Positions 34,491 to 43,320 are shown, numbered from the stretch's first letter. The stretch is DNA of 60,943 nucleotides from Fibrobacter succinogenes (GCF_902779965.1 NZ_CACZDK010000034.1:1-60943); one strand, 5' to 3'. The notes: generated by a model from the letters alone, not told the origin. A program made the numbers and translations.

Positions 34491-35854
34491 TATCTCTTCT
34501 TTTTCTTGTTCTTGTCTTTAGGCGGGGTGTAGTTCGAACCAATCGTACCGCCGTTGTTCTGGCGCTTGGCGAAATCGCCGACCTTCTTGAACATTTCCTT
34601 CATGCTTTCGTACTGCTTGAGGACTGCGTTCACGCGGGCGGCATCCGTGCCGGAACCCTTTGCGATACGGGCCTTGCGGCTACCGTCGATAATCTGCGGT
34701 TTCTTGCGTTCCTTCGGCGTCATTGAGCTGAGCACCGCTTCCACATAGACCAACTGCTTTTCGTCAATCTGGTCGAGCGGGAGCTTGTTGAGTCCCGGGA
34801 TGAGGCTCAAAATGTCCTTGATGCGGCCAAGCTTCTTGATGGTGCGGAGCTGCTTCAAAAAGTCGTTCAAGTCGAAGGTGTTGTTGAGAATCTTTTTCTT
34901 GAGGTCCTTGGCGTCCTTTTCATCGATGACCTGCTGCGCCTTTTCCACGAGGCTGACCACGTCGCCCATGCCGAGGATTCGGCTTGCCATGCGGTCCGGG
35001 TGGAAAAGGTCAATTTCGTTCAGCTTTTCGCCAACACCGATAAAGCATATAGGCACGCCCGTCATCTTCTTGATGCTGAGCGCAGCACCGCCGCGGGTAT
35101 CGCCATCCATCTTCGAGAGGCAGACGCCCGTGAAGTTCAGGCGGTTCCAGAACGTTTCGGCGACATTCACCGCTTCCTGACCGATCATCGCATCGGCGAC
35201 GAACAAAATTTCGTCCGGATGAACCGCGTCGCGGGCCTTTTCAAGTTCCTGCATCAACTCTTCGTCAATCTGCAAACGTCCTGCCGTATCGTAAATCACG
35301 AGGTCAAAACCGTTGTCCTTAGCATACTGGTAGCCGTGCTTGATGATTTCGACCGGATTGCCCTGGCCTTCGTCATAAACCGGAACGCCGATGGACTTGC
35401 CGAGCACCTGCAACTGCTTGATAGCTGCCGGACGGTAGACGTCAGCGGCGACGAGGAGCGGTTTCCTCTTCTTCTTGCTGCGCATCCAGAGAGCAATCTT
35501 GCCTGCGAAAGTCGTCTTACCCGAACCCTGCAGACCAACCATCATGATGCCCACCGGAGACGGTGCGGAAAGATTGATTTCCTTAGTTTCGCCACCCATG
35601 ACGGCCACAAGCTCGTCGTGGATAATCTTCACAATCTGCTGACCCGGGGTCACGGAATTGAGCACCTCGGCGCCCATGGACTTTTCCTTGACAGACTTCA
35701 CAAAGTCGCGGGTCACGTTGAAGTTCACGTCGGCAGCGAGGAACGCACGACGCACCTCACGCAGCGATTCCGCCACATTTTCTTCGGTAAGTTTGCCCTG
35801 CCCACGCAGGTTCTTGAGAGTATTTTCTAGAGAATCAGTCAGCTGTGAAAACAT
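34490..35854 (-). CDS. ffh: Signal recognition particle protein Ffh
   Basis: 454 aa GTPase of the SRP, bringing membrane-protein ribosomes to FtsY. N domain, then the G domain with G1 GLQGSGKTTFAGKIA, DVYRPAAIKQLQVL, G3 YDTAGRLQID, G4 LSKMDGDTRGGAALS, and the M domain with GLNKLPLDQIDEKQ, SMTPKERKKPQIIDGSRK (RNA-binding helix-loop SRKARIAKGSG) and a Lys-rich tail PPKDKNKKKKR. ATG 35854 follows TAAATT at 9 nt, near-leaderless, with a GTAGGAA array just upstream. Confidence 0.98.
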   Translation of the reverse strand: MFSQLTDSLENTLKNLRGQGKLTEENVAESLREVRRAFLAADVNFNVTRDFVKSVKEKSMGAEVLNSVTPGQQIVKIIHDELVAVMGGETKEINLSAPSPVGIMMVGLQGSGKTTFAGKIALWMRSKKKRKPLLVAADVYRPAAIKQLQVLGKSIGVPVYDEGQGNPVEIIKHGYQYAKDNGFDLVIYDTAGRLQIDEELMQELEKARDAVHPDEILFVADAMIGQEAVNVAETFWNRLNFTGVCLSKMDGDTRGGAALSIKKMTGVPICFIGVGEKLNEIDLFHPDRMASRILGMGDVVSLVEKAQQVIDEKDAKDLKKKILNNTFDLNDFLKQLRTIKKLGRIKDILSLIPGLNKLPLDQIDEKQLVYVEAVLSSMTPKERKKPQIIDGSRKARIAKGSGTDAARVNAVLKQYESMKEMFKKVGDFAKRQNNGGTIGSNYTPPKDKNKKKKR

Positions 35855-36275
35855 AGTGGGTCAAATTTAGTAAAGTAGGAAGTAGGAAGTAGGCGGTAGG
35901 AAGAAAATGTACGCGAAAATGCTTGTAACTGAGTCGTTTTGGAGCTAGTATCCTTGAAGACGTCATCCTGAACGCGAAGCGTGAAGGATCTAGTATTTTT
36001 TAAGAGGGAAGGGAGAAGTCTCTCCCTCGCTTCAGCCACGGCTTCCGCTACCCACTCTAGCGGGCTTCAGACGCCAGCCCGCAACGCCTGGCTTGAAAGT
36101 CTCGTTAGAAACGAGAATGTTCTTTACTTTATTTTAAACAAAATCTTATTGTATTTGTTTCAAAGTTTGTTTTTATTTGTGTTGCTAGGAAAAATGATTA
36201 TTCAAATGTGTATCGTGAAAAAATTGATGGATTATTTCCCTACTAAATAATTTCTGAAGTGTATAATATGAATAT
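35855..36275. other. Spacer with GTAGGAA array and REP copy 4
   Basis: GTAGGAA array at 35873-35902 abutting the ffh promoter, a REP-like GTCATCCTGAACGCGAAGCG ... GTGAAGGATCTAGT (35962-35993), and a second hairpin-rich block (GGGAGAAGTCTCTCCC; GCGGGCTTCAGACGCCAGCC). A partial TACTAAATAATTT copy lies at 36240-36253. No gene seen. Confidence 0.6.
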
Positions 36276-36306
36276 AGCAGGCCGTGTGAACGACCTGCTG
36301 TTTTTA
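36276..36306 (+). repeat. GCAGG hairpin, left copy flanking the Rpn gene
   Basis: AGCAGGCCG-TGTGAA-CGACCTGCT with a short T run. The same 24-nt hairpin with two base changes lies just after the gene at 37412. Confidence 0.75.
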
Positions 36307-36395
36307 CGTATGGGTGATTTATTTCGTTAAAACCTGCCAAAACTTCGGTCCCTTGCGCGCTCATAGATCCGAAGAACCTTGCCAAGTATCAGAAA

Positions 36396-37382
36396 ATGTA
36401 CAAGTACGCTTATCTTTTGAGCGATGGCGTTTTCAAGATTGTATTCACGGAGGAAAAGTCGCATTCGCTTCTTATTTCGCTGTTGAATGCGATGCTTGAC
36501 TTGCATGGTGGCGATGCCATCGGGGAAATTTCGCTGGAAATGCAGGAATTCCCGGGTATTTTCAATAAGAAAAACTGTATTGTCGATATCATTGGCACGA
36601 CCAATGCTGGCGAAAAAGTTCTTGTTGAAATTCAACAGCAAAAGGACAAGTTTTTCAAGGATCGCGTAGAATACTATGTCTCTCGTGTTATTGAAAATCA
36701 GGTCCATAAGAGCGAAAAATTCGAATTGCCGCATATCTATTTTCTTGGGCTTCTGGATTTTGAACTTTTTCCGGAAGAAGAACATGAATACATCCATCAT
36801 GTCGATGAAATGTGTCACGGCAAGAAGTTTTTTCCGAAGATTCAGAAGGTATTCGTGGAAATCGAAAAGTTTTTCAAACTCGAAAAATTGGGATTTACTA
36901 AGGATGACGAGTCTGATGCCGCTCAGTGGCTCCGTGCTATCAGTGTTGTTATCAAGGAAGAACCTACTCCTGAAAAAATTATGCAGAATGAAACGTTTAG
37001 GCGGTTGCTTGAATCGGTGAAATTGATTAATTTTGCAGAAGAAAGCCTTTTAAGGCGAGCGTCGCGAGAACTGCTTGCAGATTCTCATGACCGAGCCGCC
37101 ATAGGATTGCACAAAGTGCAACTTTTCAACTGCGAGGTAAAGAAAATGACGGATATGATGGCTGAACGCGAAAACGCTTTTGCCGAAGGCAAGGAAGAAG
37201 GCCGTGCCGCCGGTTTTGCCGAAGGCCGTGCAGTTGGCTTTGCTGAAGGGGCTTCTGCTGAGCGGATGAAGGCGGATCAGGAAAAACGCCAAATGGCGAA
37301 AAGTCTCAAGGAACAGAATGTAGATGTTTCTATAATCGCTAAATCGACAGGTTTTTCTGAAGAGGAAATTCGCAGTTTGTAG
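36396..37382 (+). CDS. Rpn-family PD-(D/E)XK nuclease / putative transposase
   Basis: 328 aa. N-terminal PD-(D/E)XK domain of the Rpn/PDDEXK_2 type: LLSDGVFKIVFTEE, LLISLLNAML, CIVDIIGTTNAGEKVLVEIQQQ (catalytic Asp and E-x-Q), RVEYYVSRVI. Relatives promote RecA-independent recombination or degrade DNA. The C-terminus has tandem EGR-type repeats (FAEGKEEGRAAGFAEGRAVG) and a last motif VSIIAKSTGFSEEEIRSL typical of the family. Flanked by two copies of one hairpin. Fibrobacter-type genomes tend to have several such paralogues; activity of this copy is not shown. Confidence 0.85.
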   Translation: MYKYAYLLSDGVFKIVFTEEKSHSLLISLLNAMLDLHGGDAIGEISLEMQEFPGIFNKKNCIVDIIGTTNAGEKVLVEIQQQKDKFFKDRVEYYVSRVIENQVHKSEKFELPHIYFLGLLDFELFPEEEHEYIHHVDEMCHGKKFFPKIQKVFVEIEKFFKLEKLGFTKDDESDAAQWLRAISVVIKEEPTPEKIMQNETFRRLLESVKLINFAEESLLRRASRELLADSHDRAAIGLHKVQLFNCEVKKMTDMMAERENAFAEGKEEGRAAGFAEGRAVGFAEGASAERMKADQEKRQMAKSLKEQNVDVSIIAKSTGFSEEEIRSL

Positions 37383-37408
37383 CTGAAATTCAGTTTTTAA
37401 GAATGCAA

Positions 37409-37441
37409 AAAAGCAGGCCGCGCGAACGACCTGCTTTTTTT
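37409..37441 (+). terminator. GCAGG hairpin, right copy (terminator of the Rpn gene)
   Basis: AAGCAGGCCG-CGCGAA-CGACCTGCTTTTTTT, a good terminator that also duplicates the hairpin at 36276. Confidence 0.85.
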
Positions 37442-37533
37442 GTCGTTTTTCTCGAAAATGCTAAATCTTTGGGACTTTGCCTCGAAGCCTGATTAGGTTT
37501 ACTTGACTTTGGGTACCCAAAAGAAAATTATCC

Positions 37534-37567
37534 AGTAGAAAAATTATTTTTCTACTAAATAATTTTT
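37534..37567. repeat. 34-bp palindromic direct repeat, left copy
   Basis: AGTAGAAAAATTATTTTTCT followed by ACTAAATAATTTTT; identical to 38941-38974. The stop codon of the ATPase gene falls inside this repeat. Confidence 0.85.
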
Positions 37568-38925
37568 AGAATATCTTCGGGAAGATAAGTTATGCAGTCT
37601 GCCTTCTTTGAGGGTTTCTCTTTTAAAAATAGAGCGTATGTTATTTTTTGATATTTGCTAGCGAATGGGAGCTTTTCTGTTTTTCGTTTTAAGTCTTCGA
37701 GTAATCGTTCGGCATTTTCGCTTGATGTCCACTTGCATTCGCCAATAAGCAGCGTTTTTTTGTCGATGCTTTCTGCGACTACATCTAATTCAATTCGCTC
37801 TGTTTTGCTTACATTGCCCCACCATCTGGAGGCAACATTGAATATTGTGCCGTCAATTTCGTTTCCTGTTACGGATTGTCGACAAAGGCGTTCCCAACAT
37901 GCGCCTTCGAATTCTGCCATGTGCTGGTGAATGATTTTTTCAACGGATTCGATTCGCCCAAGTTCTAAAAGGGATCGGTATGGATTTATGAACCTGTAGA
38001 AAAAGTTCATAAATGGATCGGACAAATGGTAAATTCCATGTTTGCTGCTTTTGGGGTTTTCGCCGAAGGGAATTTCACGCTCAATTAGCTGCATTTTCAC
38101 CAATTTTTGGAGAGGTGCGCTCAATGTAGCTGCATTTTTTTCTGCTCGTGCCGCAATTTCCGAAAGTCTGTTTGCCCCATTCCCAATGATGCCTAGCAAG
38201 GTCGATGCCTGCACCAAATCACGCATATCGTCGCGTAGAATATGCATGGGTTCGTCGTGTAAAACTCCGTAGGGCGATAAAGCCATTTCGCGGAGAGCCT
38301 CGTTAAAATTACGGTATTGTTCGCGTAATTCCCAATAACGGGGGACTCCTCCCCATACAGAATATTCCTTGACTGCGTCTTTGGCAGTAATTTTTAATGC
38401 GTTAGGCAAATAAGAAATAGAGATAGGTGTAAGTCTCAGTATTTCGTTTGCTCGACCGTATAATGGCGATTTTGCATCCAAGGCTATGTCGAACATCATC
38501 TGTTGTGAAGAACCGCAAATGATTAGGTTGAAATTCAGAGATTTTTCGTCAATGAGTTTCTGTAATATTGAAGGCAGGGCTTCACATGATTTTACAAGAT
38601 ATGAAAATTCGTCGAGACAAAGTGTTGTGCCTTTGTCGCAACGTTGGTTGAATGTCCTGAATAAAGATTCCCAATCGGGGTAAACGACAGCGTCGAATCC
38701 TTCGTATTTCGTGGCTATTGCCATTGCTAAAAAGCGTTTTTGGGTGGATTCTTCAGAACGATCTGCCATGAAGTAGATGTCATCTTTTTTGAGTACGCGT
38801 TTTAAAAGCGTAGATTTACCCAATCTGCGGCGTCCGTAAACAACGATAAAGGACAATTCTTTTTGAGAAAGGGCCCTTGTCAATATTTTCGTTTCTTCAA
38901 TGCGGTCAAGAAATTTCATACCCAT
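37555..38925 (-). CDS. ATP-binding protein of the archaeal ATPase / DUF234 type
   Basis: 456 aa. N-terminal P-loop ATPase: Walker A GRRRLGKSTLL (about 32-42), Walker B-like TLCLDEFSYLV, sensor region LIICGSSQQMM, then a winged helix (NRLSEIAARAEKNAATLSAPL) and a C-terminal DUF234 nuclease-like part with PD-(D/E)XK-style ELDVVAES ... LLIGECKWTSS. Such proteins are abundant, often mobile, and of unsettled function. The gene lies exactly between two identical 34-bp palindromic repeats, its stop inside the left one and its start 12 nt from the right palindrome. Confidence 0.85.
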   Translation of the reverse strand: MGMKFLDRIEETKILTRALSQKELSFIVVYGRRRLGKSTLLKRVLKKDDIYFMADRSEESTQKRFLAMAIATKYEGFDAVVYPDWESLFRTFNQRCDKGTTLCLDEFSYLVKSCEALPSILQKLIDEKSLNFNLIICGSSQQMMFDIALDAKSPLYGRANEILRLTPISISYLPNALKITAKDAVKEYSVWGGVPRYWELREQYRNFNEALREMALSPYGVLHDEPMHILRDDMRDLVQASTLLGIIGNGANRLSEIAARAEKNAATLSAPLQKLVKMQLIEREIPFGENPKSSKHGIYHLSDPFMNFFYRFINPYRSLLELGRIESVEKIIHQHMAEFEGACWERLCRQSVTGNEIDGTIFNVASRWWGNVSKTERIELDVVAESIDKKTLLIGECKWTSSENAERLLEDLKRKTEKLPFASKYQKITYALFLKEKPSKKADCITYLPEDILKII

Positions 38926-38932
38926 AATATAT

Positions 38933-38974
38933 AATTATTTAGTAGAAAAATTATTTTTCTACTAAATAATTTTT
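38933..38974. repeat. 34-bp palindromic direct repeat, right copy
   Basis: Perfect palindrome: an 18-bp arm from 38933 (AATTATTTAGTAGAAAAA), loop TTA, and the exact complement to 38971. Contains the 34-bp sequence identical to 37534-37567. Confidence 0.88.
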
Positions 38975-38986
38975 GACGTTTCGTGA

Positions 38987-39022
38987 ATAAAAAAAGGGAC
39001 AGGTTGAAGTAACCTGTCCTTT
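38987..39022 (-). terminator. Terminator of the AGCS symporter gene
   Basis: Minus strand GGACAGGTT-ACTTC-AACCTGTCC followed by CTTTTTTT. Confidence 0.9.
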
Positions 39023-39043
39023 GTGCGTTTATGTATCGAAATT

Positions 39044-40477
39044 TTACAGCTTTTGTCCGGGATTCCAGTAGTCGGTGGGTTGCTCGACGCCGCATTCTTT
39101 TGCGATGTAGACGGGTTCGAGGCCTTTCTTCTTTTGGTCGGTGTAGTTCTTGAGTGCCTTGATGGCGATTGGCGAGAGTATCAAGATGACGGGGATGTTC
39201 ACGAGGACCATGAGGCCTTGGCAAAGGTCTGCGCTGTCCCAGGCGAACGATGCGCTGGAGGTGGCACCTAAGAAGACGATGGCGGTCGCGATGGTCTTGA
39301 ATACGTTGCGGATTTTCTTTGTGGGGCGTCTGTTCAAGATGAAGCGGAGACAGCCTTCGGTGTAGTAGTAGTTGCCGATGAGTGTGGTGTAGCCAAAGAG
39401 GCACATGGAGAATGTGATGAAGATGGCGCCGTTGCTGCCGAGAACGGAGGCGAGAGACTTTTGTACGTAAATGATTCCCGAGATGTCCTTGCTGGGCTCG
39501 ATGTTAGTTGAGAGGCACATGAGGGCTGTGGCGGAGCAGATGAGGAGCGTGTCGATGAATACGGAGAGTGATTGCACGAGTCCTTGCTTGACGGGGTGCG
39601 AGACGCTTGCGCTTGCGCTCGCGTTCGGGGCGGAACCCATGCCTGCTTCGTTGGAGTAGAGACCGCGCTTGATGCCGTACATGATGCAGCTTCCGGCGAA
39701 GCCGCCGAATCCTGCGTCAAATGAGAATGCGTTCTTGAAGATCGTGCCGAACATGGCAGGGACGTTTGATATGTTGTATATGATGATGCCGAAGGCAACG
39801 AGAACATAGATGGTTCCCATGAAGGGGACGAGGTAACTTGTGATGGTAGAGATTTTCTTGGCGCCTTCCCAGATGCAAAATGCGAAAAAGGCTGCTAAAA
39901 TAAAGCCGACGATGAACGGTGTGGATGCTTTGTCGTAGAATTTGTATCCGGTAAGGGAGTCTTGAATGTTGTACGAAGCGAGCAGGTTGTAGCCCACGAT
40001 GTAGGTGAGGAGCACAAAGCCTGAGAAGAGAACGCCTAGCCAACGTTTGCCGAGCGCTGTTTGAATGTAATACGATGGACCACCGTAGGAATGTCCTGTG
40101 ACATCGTCATGGCGCTTGTAAATCTGGGCGAGGGTGGATTCAACGAATGCGGAGGCTGCGCCGAGGATGGCGATGACCCACATCCAGAAAATGGCGCCCG
40201 GGCCGCCGAGGCAAATGGCCGAAGATACGCCGACGATGTTTCCGGTGCCCACGCGGGAGGCGGTCGAGACCATCAAGGCTCCAAATGACGAAATGCCGTG
40301 CTTGTGCAAAGGCTTTTCGCGGGTAACGCGGAATGTTTCAATCAGGTAGCGGATTTGCGGAAATCCCAAACGGACTGAAAGGAATACCCCAGCTACAATC
40401 AAAAACAGCGGGACAATGTAGAAATCATACAGGGCGGTGTTAAGCGCCGAAACAACGGGATGTAAGGGGTTGACCAT
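39044..40477 (-). CDS. Sodium:alanine/glycine symporter (AGCS family)
   Basis: 477 aa, about 11 membrane helices. Family signatures: the N-terminal LFLIVAGVFLSVRLGFPQIR, GTGNIVGVSSAICLGGPGAIFWMW (part of the AGCS signature), GGPSYYIQTALG, and KRGLYSNEAGMGSAPNASASA. Uses the sodium gradient to import alanine or glycine across the inner membrane. GGAG precedes ATG 40477. Divergent from the aminotransferase gene 50 nt away; the shared context suggests amino-acid metabolism. Confidence 0.93.
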   Translation of the reverse strand: MVNPLHPVVSALNTALYDFYIVPLFLIVAGVFLSVRLGFPQIRYLIETFRVTREKPLHKHGISSFGALMVSTASRVGTGNIVGVSSAICLGGPGAIFWMWVIAILGAASAFVESTLAQIYKRHDDVTGHSYGGPSYYIQTALGKRWLGVLFSGFVLLTYIVGYNLLASYNIQDSLTGYKFYDKASTPFIVGFILAAFFAFCIWEGAKKISTITSYLVPFMGTIYVLVAFGIIIYNISNVPAMFGTIFKNAFSFDAGFGGFAGSCIMYGIKRGLYSNEAGMGSAPNASASASVSHPVKQGLVQSLSVFIDTLLICSATALMCLSTNIEPSKDISGIIYVQKSLASVLGSNGAIFITFSMCLFGYTTLIGNYYYTEGCLRFILNRRPTKKIRNVFKTIATAIVFLGATSSASFAWDSADLCQGLMVLVNIPVILILSPIAIKALKNYTDQKKKGLEPVYIAKECGVEQPTDYWNPGQKL

Positions 40478-40527
40478 AGAATTCTCCTATTGGTTAAATA
40501 GTAGAAAAATTTTTAAATTTCTCCGCC

Positions 40528-41754
40528 ATGCAACCACTTAGTCAACGCACAGAAACATTTACTGATTCCGTTATTCGTAGAATGACCCGTATTGCCAATG
40601 CGTGCGGGGCAATTAATTTGTCGCAGGGGTTCCCTGATTTTGACCCGCCGGAGGCGCTCACGAAGCGTCTTTCGGAAGTGGCTTTGACGGGGCCGCACCA
40701 GTATGCGATTACTTTTGGCGCACAGAATTTCCGCGAAGCGCTGAGCGATAAGCAGTTCCATTTTAGCGGGCTGCGTTACGATCCGCAAAAAGAGATTGTG
40801 ATTACGTGCGGCAGTACCGAAGCGATGATGGCTTCGATGATGTCGGTTTGCAATCCGGGCGATAAGGTGGTGCTGTTCTCGCCGTTTTACGAGAATTATT
40901 CTGCGGATACGATTTTGTGCGGGGCGACTCCGGTTTATGTGCCGCTTTCGCCGGTGGACTTGAGCTTTGATGCGAACGTGCTTGAAAGTGCGATGGCGCA
41001 GCCGGGCGTGAAGGCGCTTGTGCTTTGCAATCCGGCGAATCCGAGTGGTAAGGTCTTTACGCACGAAGAACTTTCGATTATTGCATCGCTTGCAATCAAG
41101 TATGATTTGTATGTAATTACGGATGAAGTTTACGAACATATCGTTTACGCTCCGCATCGTCATACTTACATCGCGACGCTCCCGGGAATGTTCGAGCGCA
41201 CGATTGAATGTAGCAGTTTGAGCAAGACTTACTCGATTACGGGTTGGCGCTTGGGCTATGTGCTTGCGGCGGAACCGGTTATGGAACGCATCAAGAAGGT
41301 TCATGACTTTTTGACGGTGGGGGCTGCGGCTCCGTTGATGGAGGCGGCAGTGACGGCACTCCGTTTTGATTATTCGTATTATACGGGTTTGCAAGCGCAT
41401 TACACGCACATGAAGGATGTGTTTACGAGCGGCTTGCGCAATCTCGGTTTGCATTTTACCGAACCGCAAGGCGCTTACTTTGTGCTGATTGATATCTCGG
41501 AATTCGGTTACGGTCGCCGCAGTGTTAGCGGAGTGTGCGAATCTTGTAGTGATGTAAAATGCGCGGCCGGCACATTGCCTGACGAACAATTCTGCATCGA
41601 TATGGCGCAGAAGGTGGGTGTCGCGGCTGTTCCGGGCTCAAGCTTTTTCCGCGAATCGGTTGACCATCTCGTGCGTTTACATTTTGCGAAGAAAGATGAA
41701 ACGCTTTACGAAGCTCTCAACCGCTTGGAAAATCTGAAAAAGCTAAAAAAGTAG
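40528..41754 (+). CDS. PLP-dependent class I/II aminotransferase with Cys-rich insert
   Basis: 408 aa. Fold type I aminotransferase of the KAT/MetAT (YbdL-like) group: NLSQGFPDFDPPEAL, CGSTEAMMASMM, LVLCNPANPSGKVFT, ITDEVYEHIVY, Schiff-base Lys in SSLSKTYSITGWRLGY, and the C-terminal VRLHFAKKDETL Arg for carboxylate binding. Unusual: near residues 330-352 an insert with four Cys (GVCESCSDVKCAAGTL, then FCIDM) breaks the normal sequence, and its DNA contains the repeat word GTAAAATGCGCGGC found at 34472. The start follows TAAATT at 8 nt. Confidence 0.9.
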   Translation: MQPLSQRTETFTDSVIRRMTRIANACGAINLSQGFPDFDPPEALTKRLSEVALTGPHQYAITFGAQNFREALSDKQFHFSGLRYDPQKEIVITCGSTEAMMASMMSVCNPGDKVVLFSPFYENYSADTILCGATPVYVPLSPVDLSFDANVLESAMAQPGVKALVLCNPANPSGKVFTHEELSIIASLAIKYDLYVITDEVYEHIVYAPHRHTYIATLPGMFERTIECSSLSKTYSITGWRLGYVLAAEPVMERIKKVHDFLTVGAAAPLMEAAVTALRFDYSYYTGLQAHYTHMKDVFTSGLRNLGLHFTEPQGAYFVLIDISEFGYGRRSVSGVCESCSDVKCAAGTLPDEQFCIDMAQKVGVAAVPGSSFFRESVDHLVRLHFAKKDETLYEALNRLENLKKLKK

Positions 41755-41920
41755 TTTGTTTAAATTAATCTGTTTGAAATAGTGTGGCTCGATGCTGCAC
41801 TTTTTTGTTTTGTTATAAAAAAAATGTATCATCCGTAATGAAATAATAGTATTGGACAAAAGCTTCCGCAGAATCTATCATTGTGCTCGTTCAAAAATCA
41901 ATTCAACAACGGAGGATTCA

Positions 41921-43273
41921 ATGAATATCAATAAAAATTGCACAAAATTCTCGACTATCATTTTAGCTTCAATCCTTTCACTTTCTGCATGTTCCGATGA
42001 CGATTCAAATTCTGTCGCTCCTTCAACTTCCGAAGGACATGAACATCATGCAACGGATGAACATTCTGGTCATGCTACGGAATCTGGTGACCACAAATCT
42101 GCATCAAACGGCTTGACGCTTGGCGAAGAAAATATTAAAGACGGCATCATCTTCTTGCAAGATACGACGATTGATGGCGTGTTGACGGTGAATGCATCAA
42201 CGCCGGGCGCAACGGTTCTAAAAAATGTCAAGGTCACGGGCAATTTGCTAATCAAGCGCTCGGGCCGCGTTGATTTTTCAGGGAGCGCGGACGTTGTTCA
42301 TGTGGGTAGCAGCAATACGGATGTCTATGCTTTTGAAGACAACGCAAAGGTGAATGGTCATCATTTTATGGGCAAGAATAATACCTTTACGACCAAGCGA
42401 TTTTCGGATTATCAAAAAGTTGATTGGACCGAAAAGGCGGCTCATCTGTCAACAGGAATCCACTTGGCTTATACGGTTACGGGTGACGAAAATGGAACTC
42501 CTGTCATTTTGATTCATGGGCTTACGGATGGTCGTGTTTCGTGGTCGCAGGTGGCGCCGGCGCTTGCAAAGAAGGGCTACCGCGTTTATGTTCCGGAACT
42601 CCGCGGTAACGGAAAGACGGACAAGCCTATTGAAGAATCCGCTTATGCGGTCAAGGAATTGACTCACGATATTGCGGCCTTTATTGACAAACTAGAACTG
42701 AAGAAACCGCATATTGTGGGGCATTCTTTTGGTTCGTTTATTGCTCAGGAATTGGCTGTTTCGCATGCGGATAAAATCGGTTCCATTACATTGATTGGTT
42801 CTGCAGCCGCTGTCGATAAGAAAAATTCTACTGTAGATTGGCTTGTGAACGGCTCGGGCGATAAGTCGTTCGATGGCGTTTTCGCTTACGATTCCACGCA
42901 GAAACTTCCTGAAACGTTCTTTGAAAAGTGGGGCAACAGCACGAATCTGGATAAGGATTTCCAGACTGCTCATTTGGAACATTTAAAACAGGTTTCGTAT
43001 TACGCATGGAAATTCCTTGTCAAGAGCTTTGTTGCCGTTGACAACGTAAAGCGCCTTTCTTCGATTTCGTCGAATGTTCAGATTATCTGGGGTACAAAGG
43101 ACGCTATATTCGATAAAAAGTCGCAGGAAGCGTTGCAGGATGGCCTTTCTAAGGCAAAGAAAGTCGTGTTCCATGAAGTCGAAGGTGCTGACCACAATAC
43201 GCATTGGGGCTCCGCTGCTGATGTCGAAACTGTAACAGGCTATATCAACGACTTTATCAAGGATCAGAAGTAA
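41921..43273 (+). CDS. His-rich lipoprotein with alpha/beta-hydrolase domain
   Basis: 450 aa from ATG 41921 (GGAGG; the frame opens at TTG 41852). Lipobox SILSLSACSDDD, then a His-rich stretch (GHEHHATDEHSGHATESGDH, about 43-62) suited to binding Zn, Cu or Ni. A short repetitive beta region follows (IIFLQDTTIDGVLTVNA, GNLLIKRSGRVDFSGSADVV), possibly beta-helical. From about 180 an alpha/beta hydrolase: HGLTDGRVSW, nucleophile GHSFGS, acid WGTKDAIFD, His GADHNTHWG. First gene of an exported three-gene set with a Met-rich barrel protein and a Cys-containing secreted protein. Substrate unknown. Confidence 0.8.
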   Translation: MNINKNCTKFSTIILASILSLSACSDDDSNSVAPSTSEGHEHHATDEHSGHATESGDHKSASNGLTLGEENIKDGIIFLQDTTIDGVLTVNASTPGATVLKNVKVTGNLLIKRSGRVDFSGSADVVHVGSSNTDVYAFEDNAKVNGHHFMGKNNTFTTKRFSDYQKVDWTEKAAHLSTGIHLAYTVTGDENGTPVILIHGLTDGRVSWSQVAPALAKKGYRVYVPELRGNGKTDKPIEESAYAVKELTHDIAAFIDKLELKKPHIVGHSFGSFIAQELAVSHADKIGSITLIGSAAAVDKKNSTVDWLVNGSGDKSFDGVFAYDSTQKLPETFFEKWGNSTNLDKDFQTAHLEHLKQVSYYAWKFLVKSFVAVDNVKRLSSISSNVQIIWGTKDAIFDKKSQEALQDGLSKAKKVVFHEVEGADHNTHWGSAADVETVTGYINDFIKDQK

Positions 43274-43287
43274 TTAAACATTTTGGT

Positions 43288-43319
43288 GAGGAGGTATCTG
43301 TAACAGGATACCTTTTTAT
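43288..43319 (+). promoter_or_regulatory. Hairpin with T tail covering the SD before the barrel gene
   Basis: GGAGGTATC-TGTAACAG-GATACCTTTTT. The stem includes the only good Shine-Dalgarno (GAGGAGGT), and the T run ends 5 nt before ATG 43321, so it can serve as terminator, attenuator or translation switch. Confidence 0.55.
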
Positions 43320-43320
43320 T

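Noticed and set aside
40478-40527. Glycine riboswitch before the AGCS symporter gene
   Set aside because: Only 50 nt separate it from the divergent aminotransferase gene, too short for the aptamer.
40513-41589. 358-codon open frame antisense to the aminotransferase
   Set aside because: Arg/His-rich shadow; the PLP enzyme on the plus strand has all family motifs.
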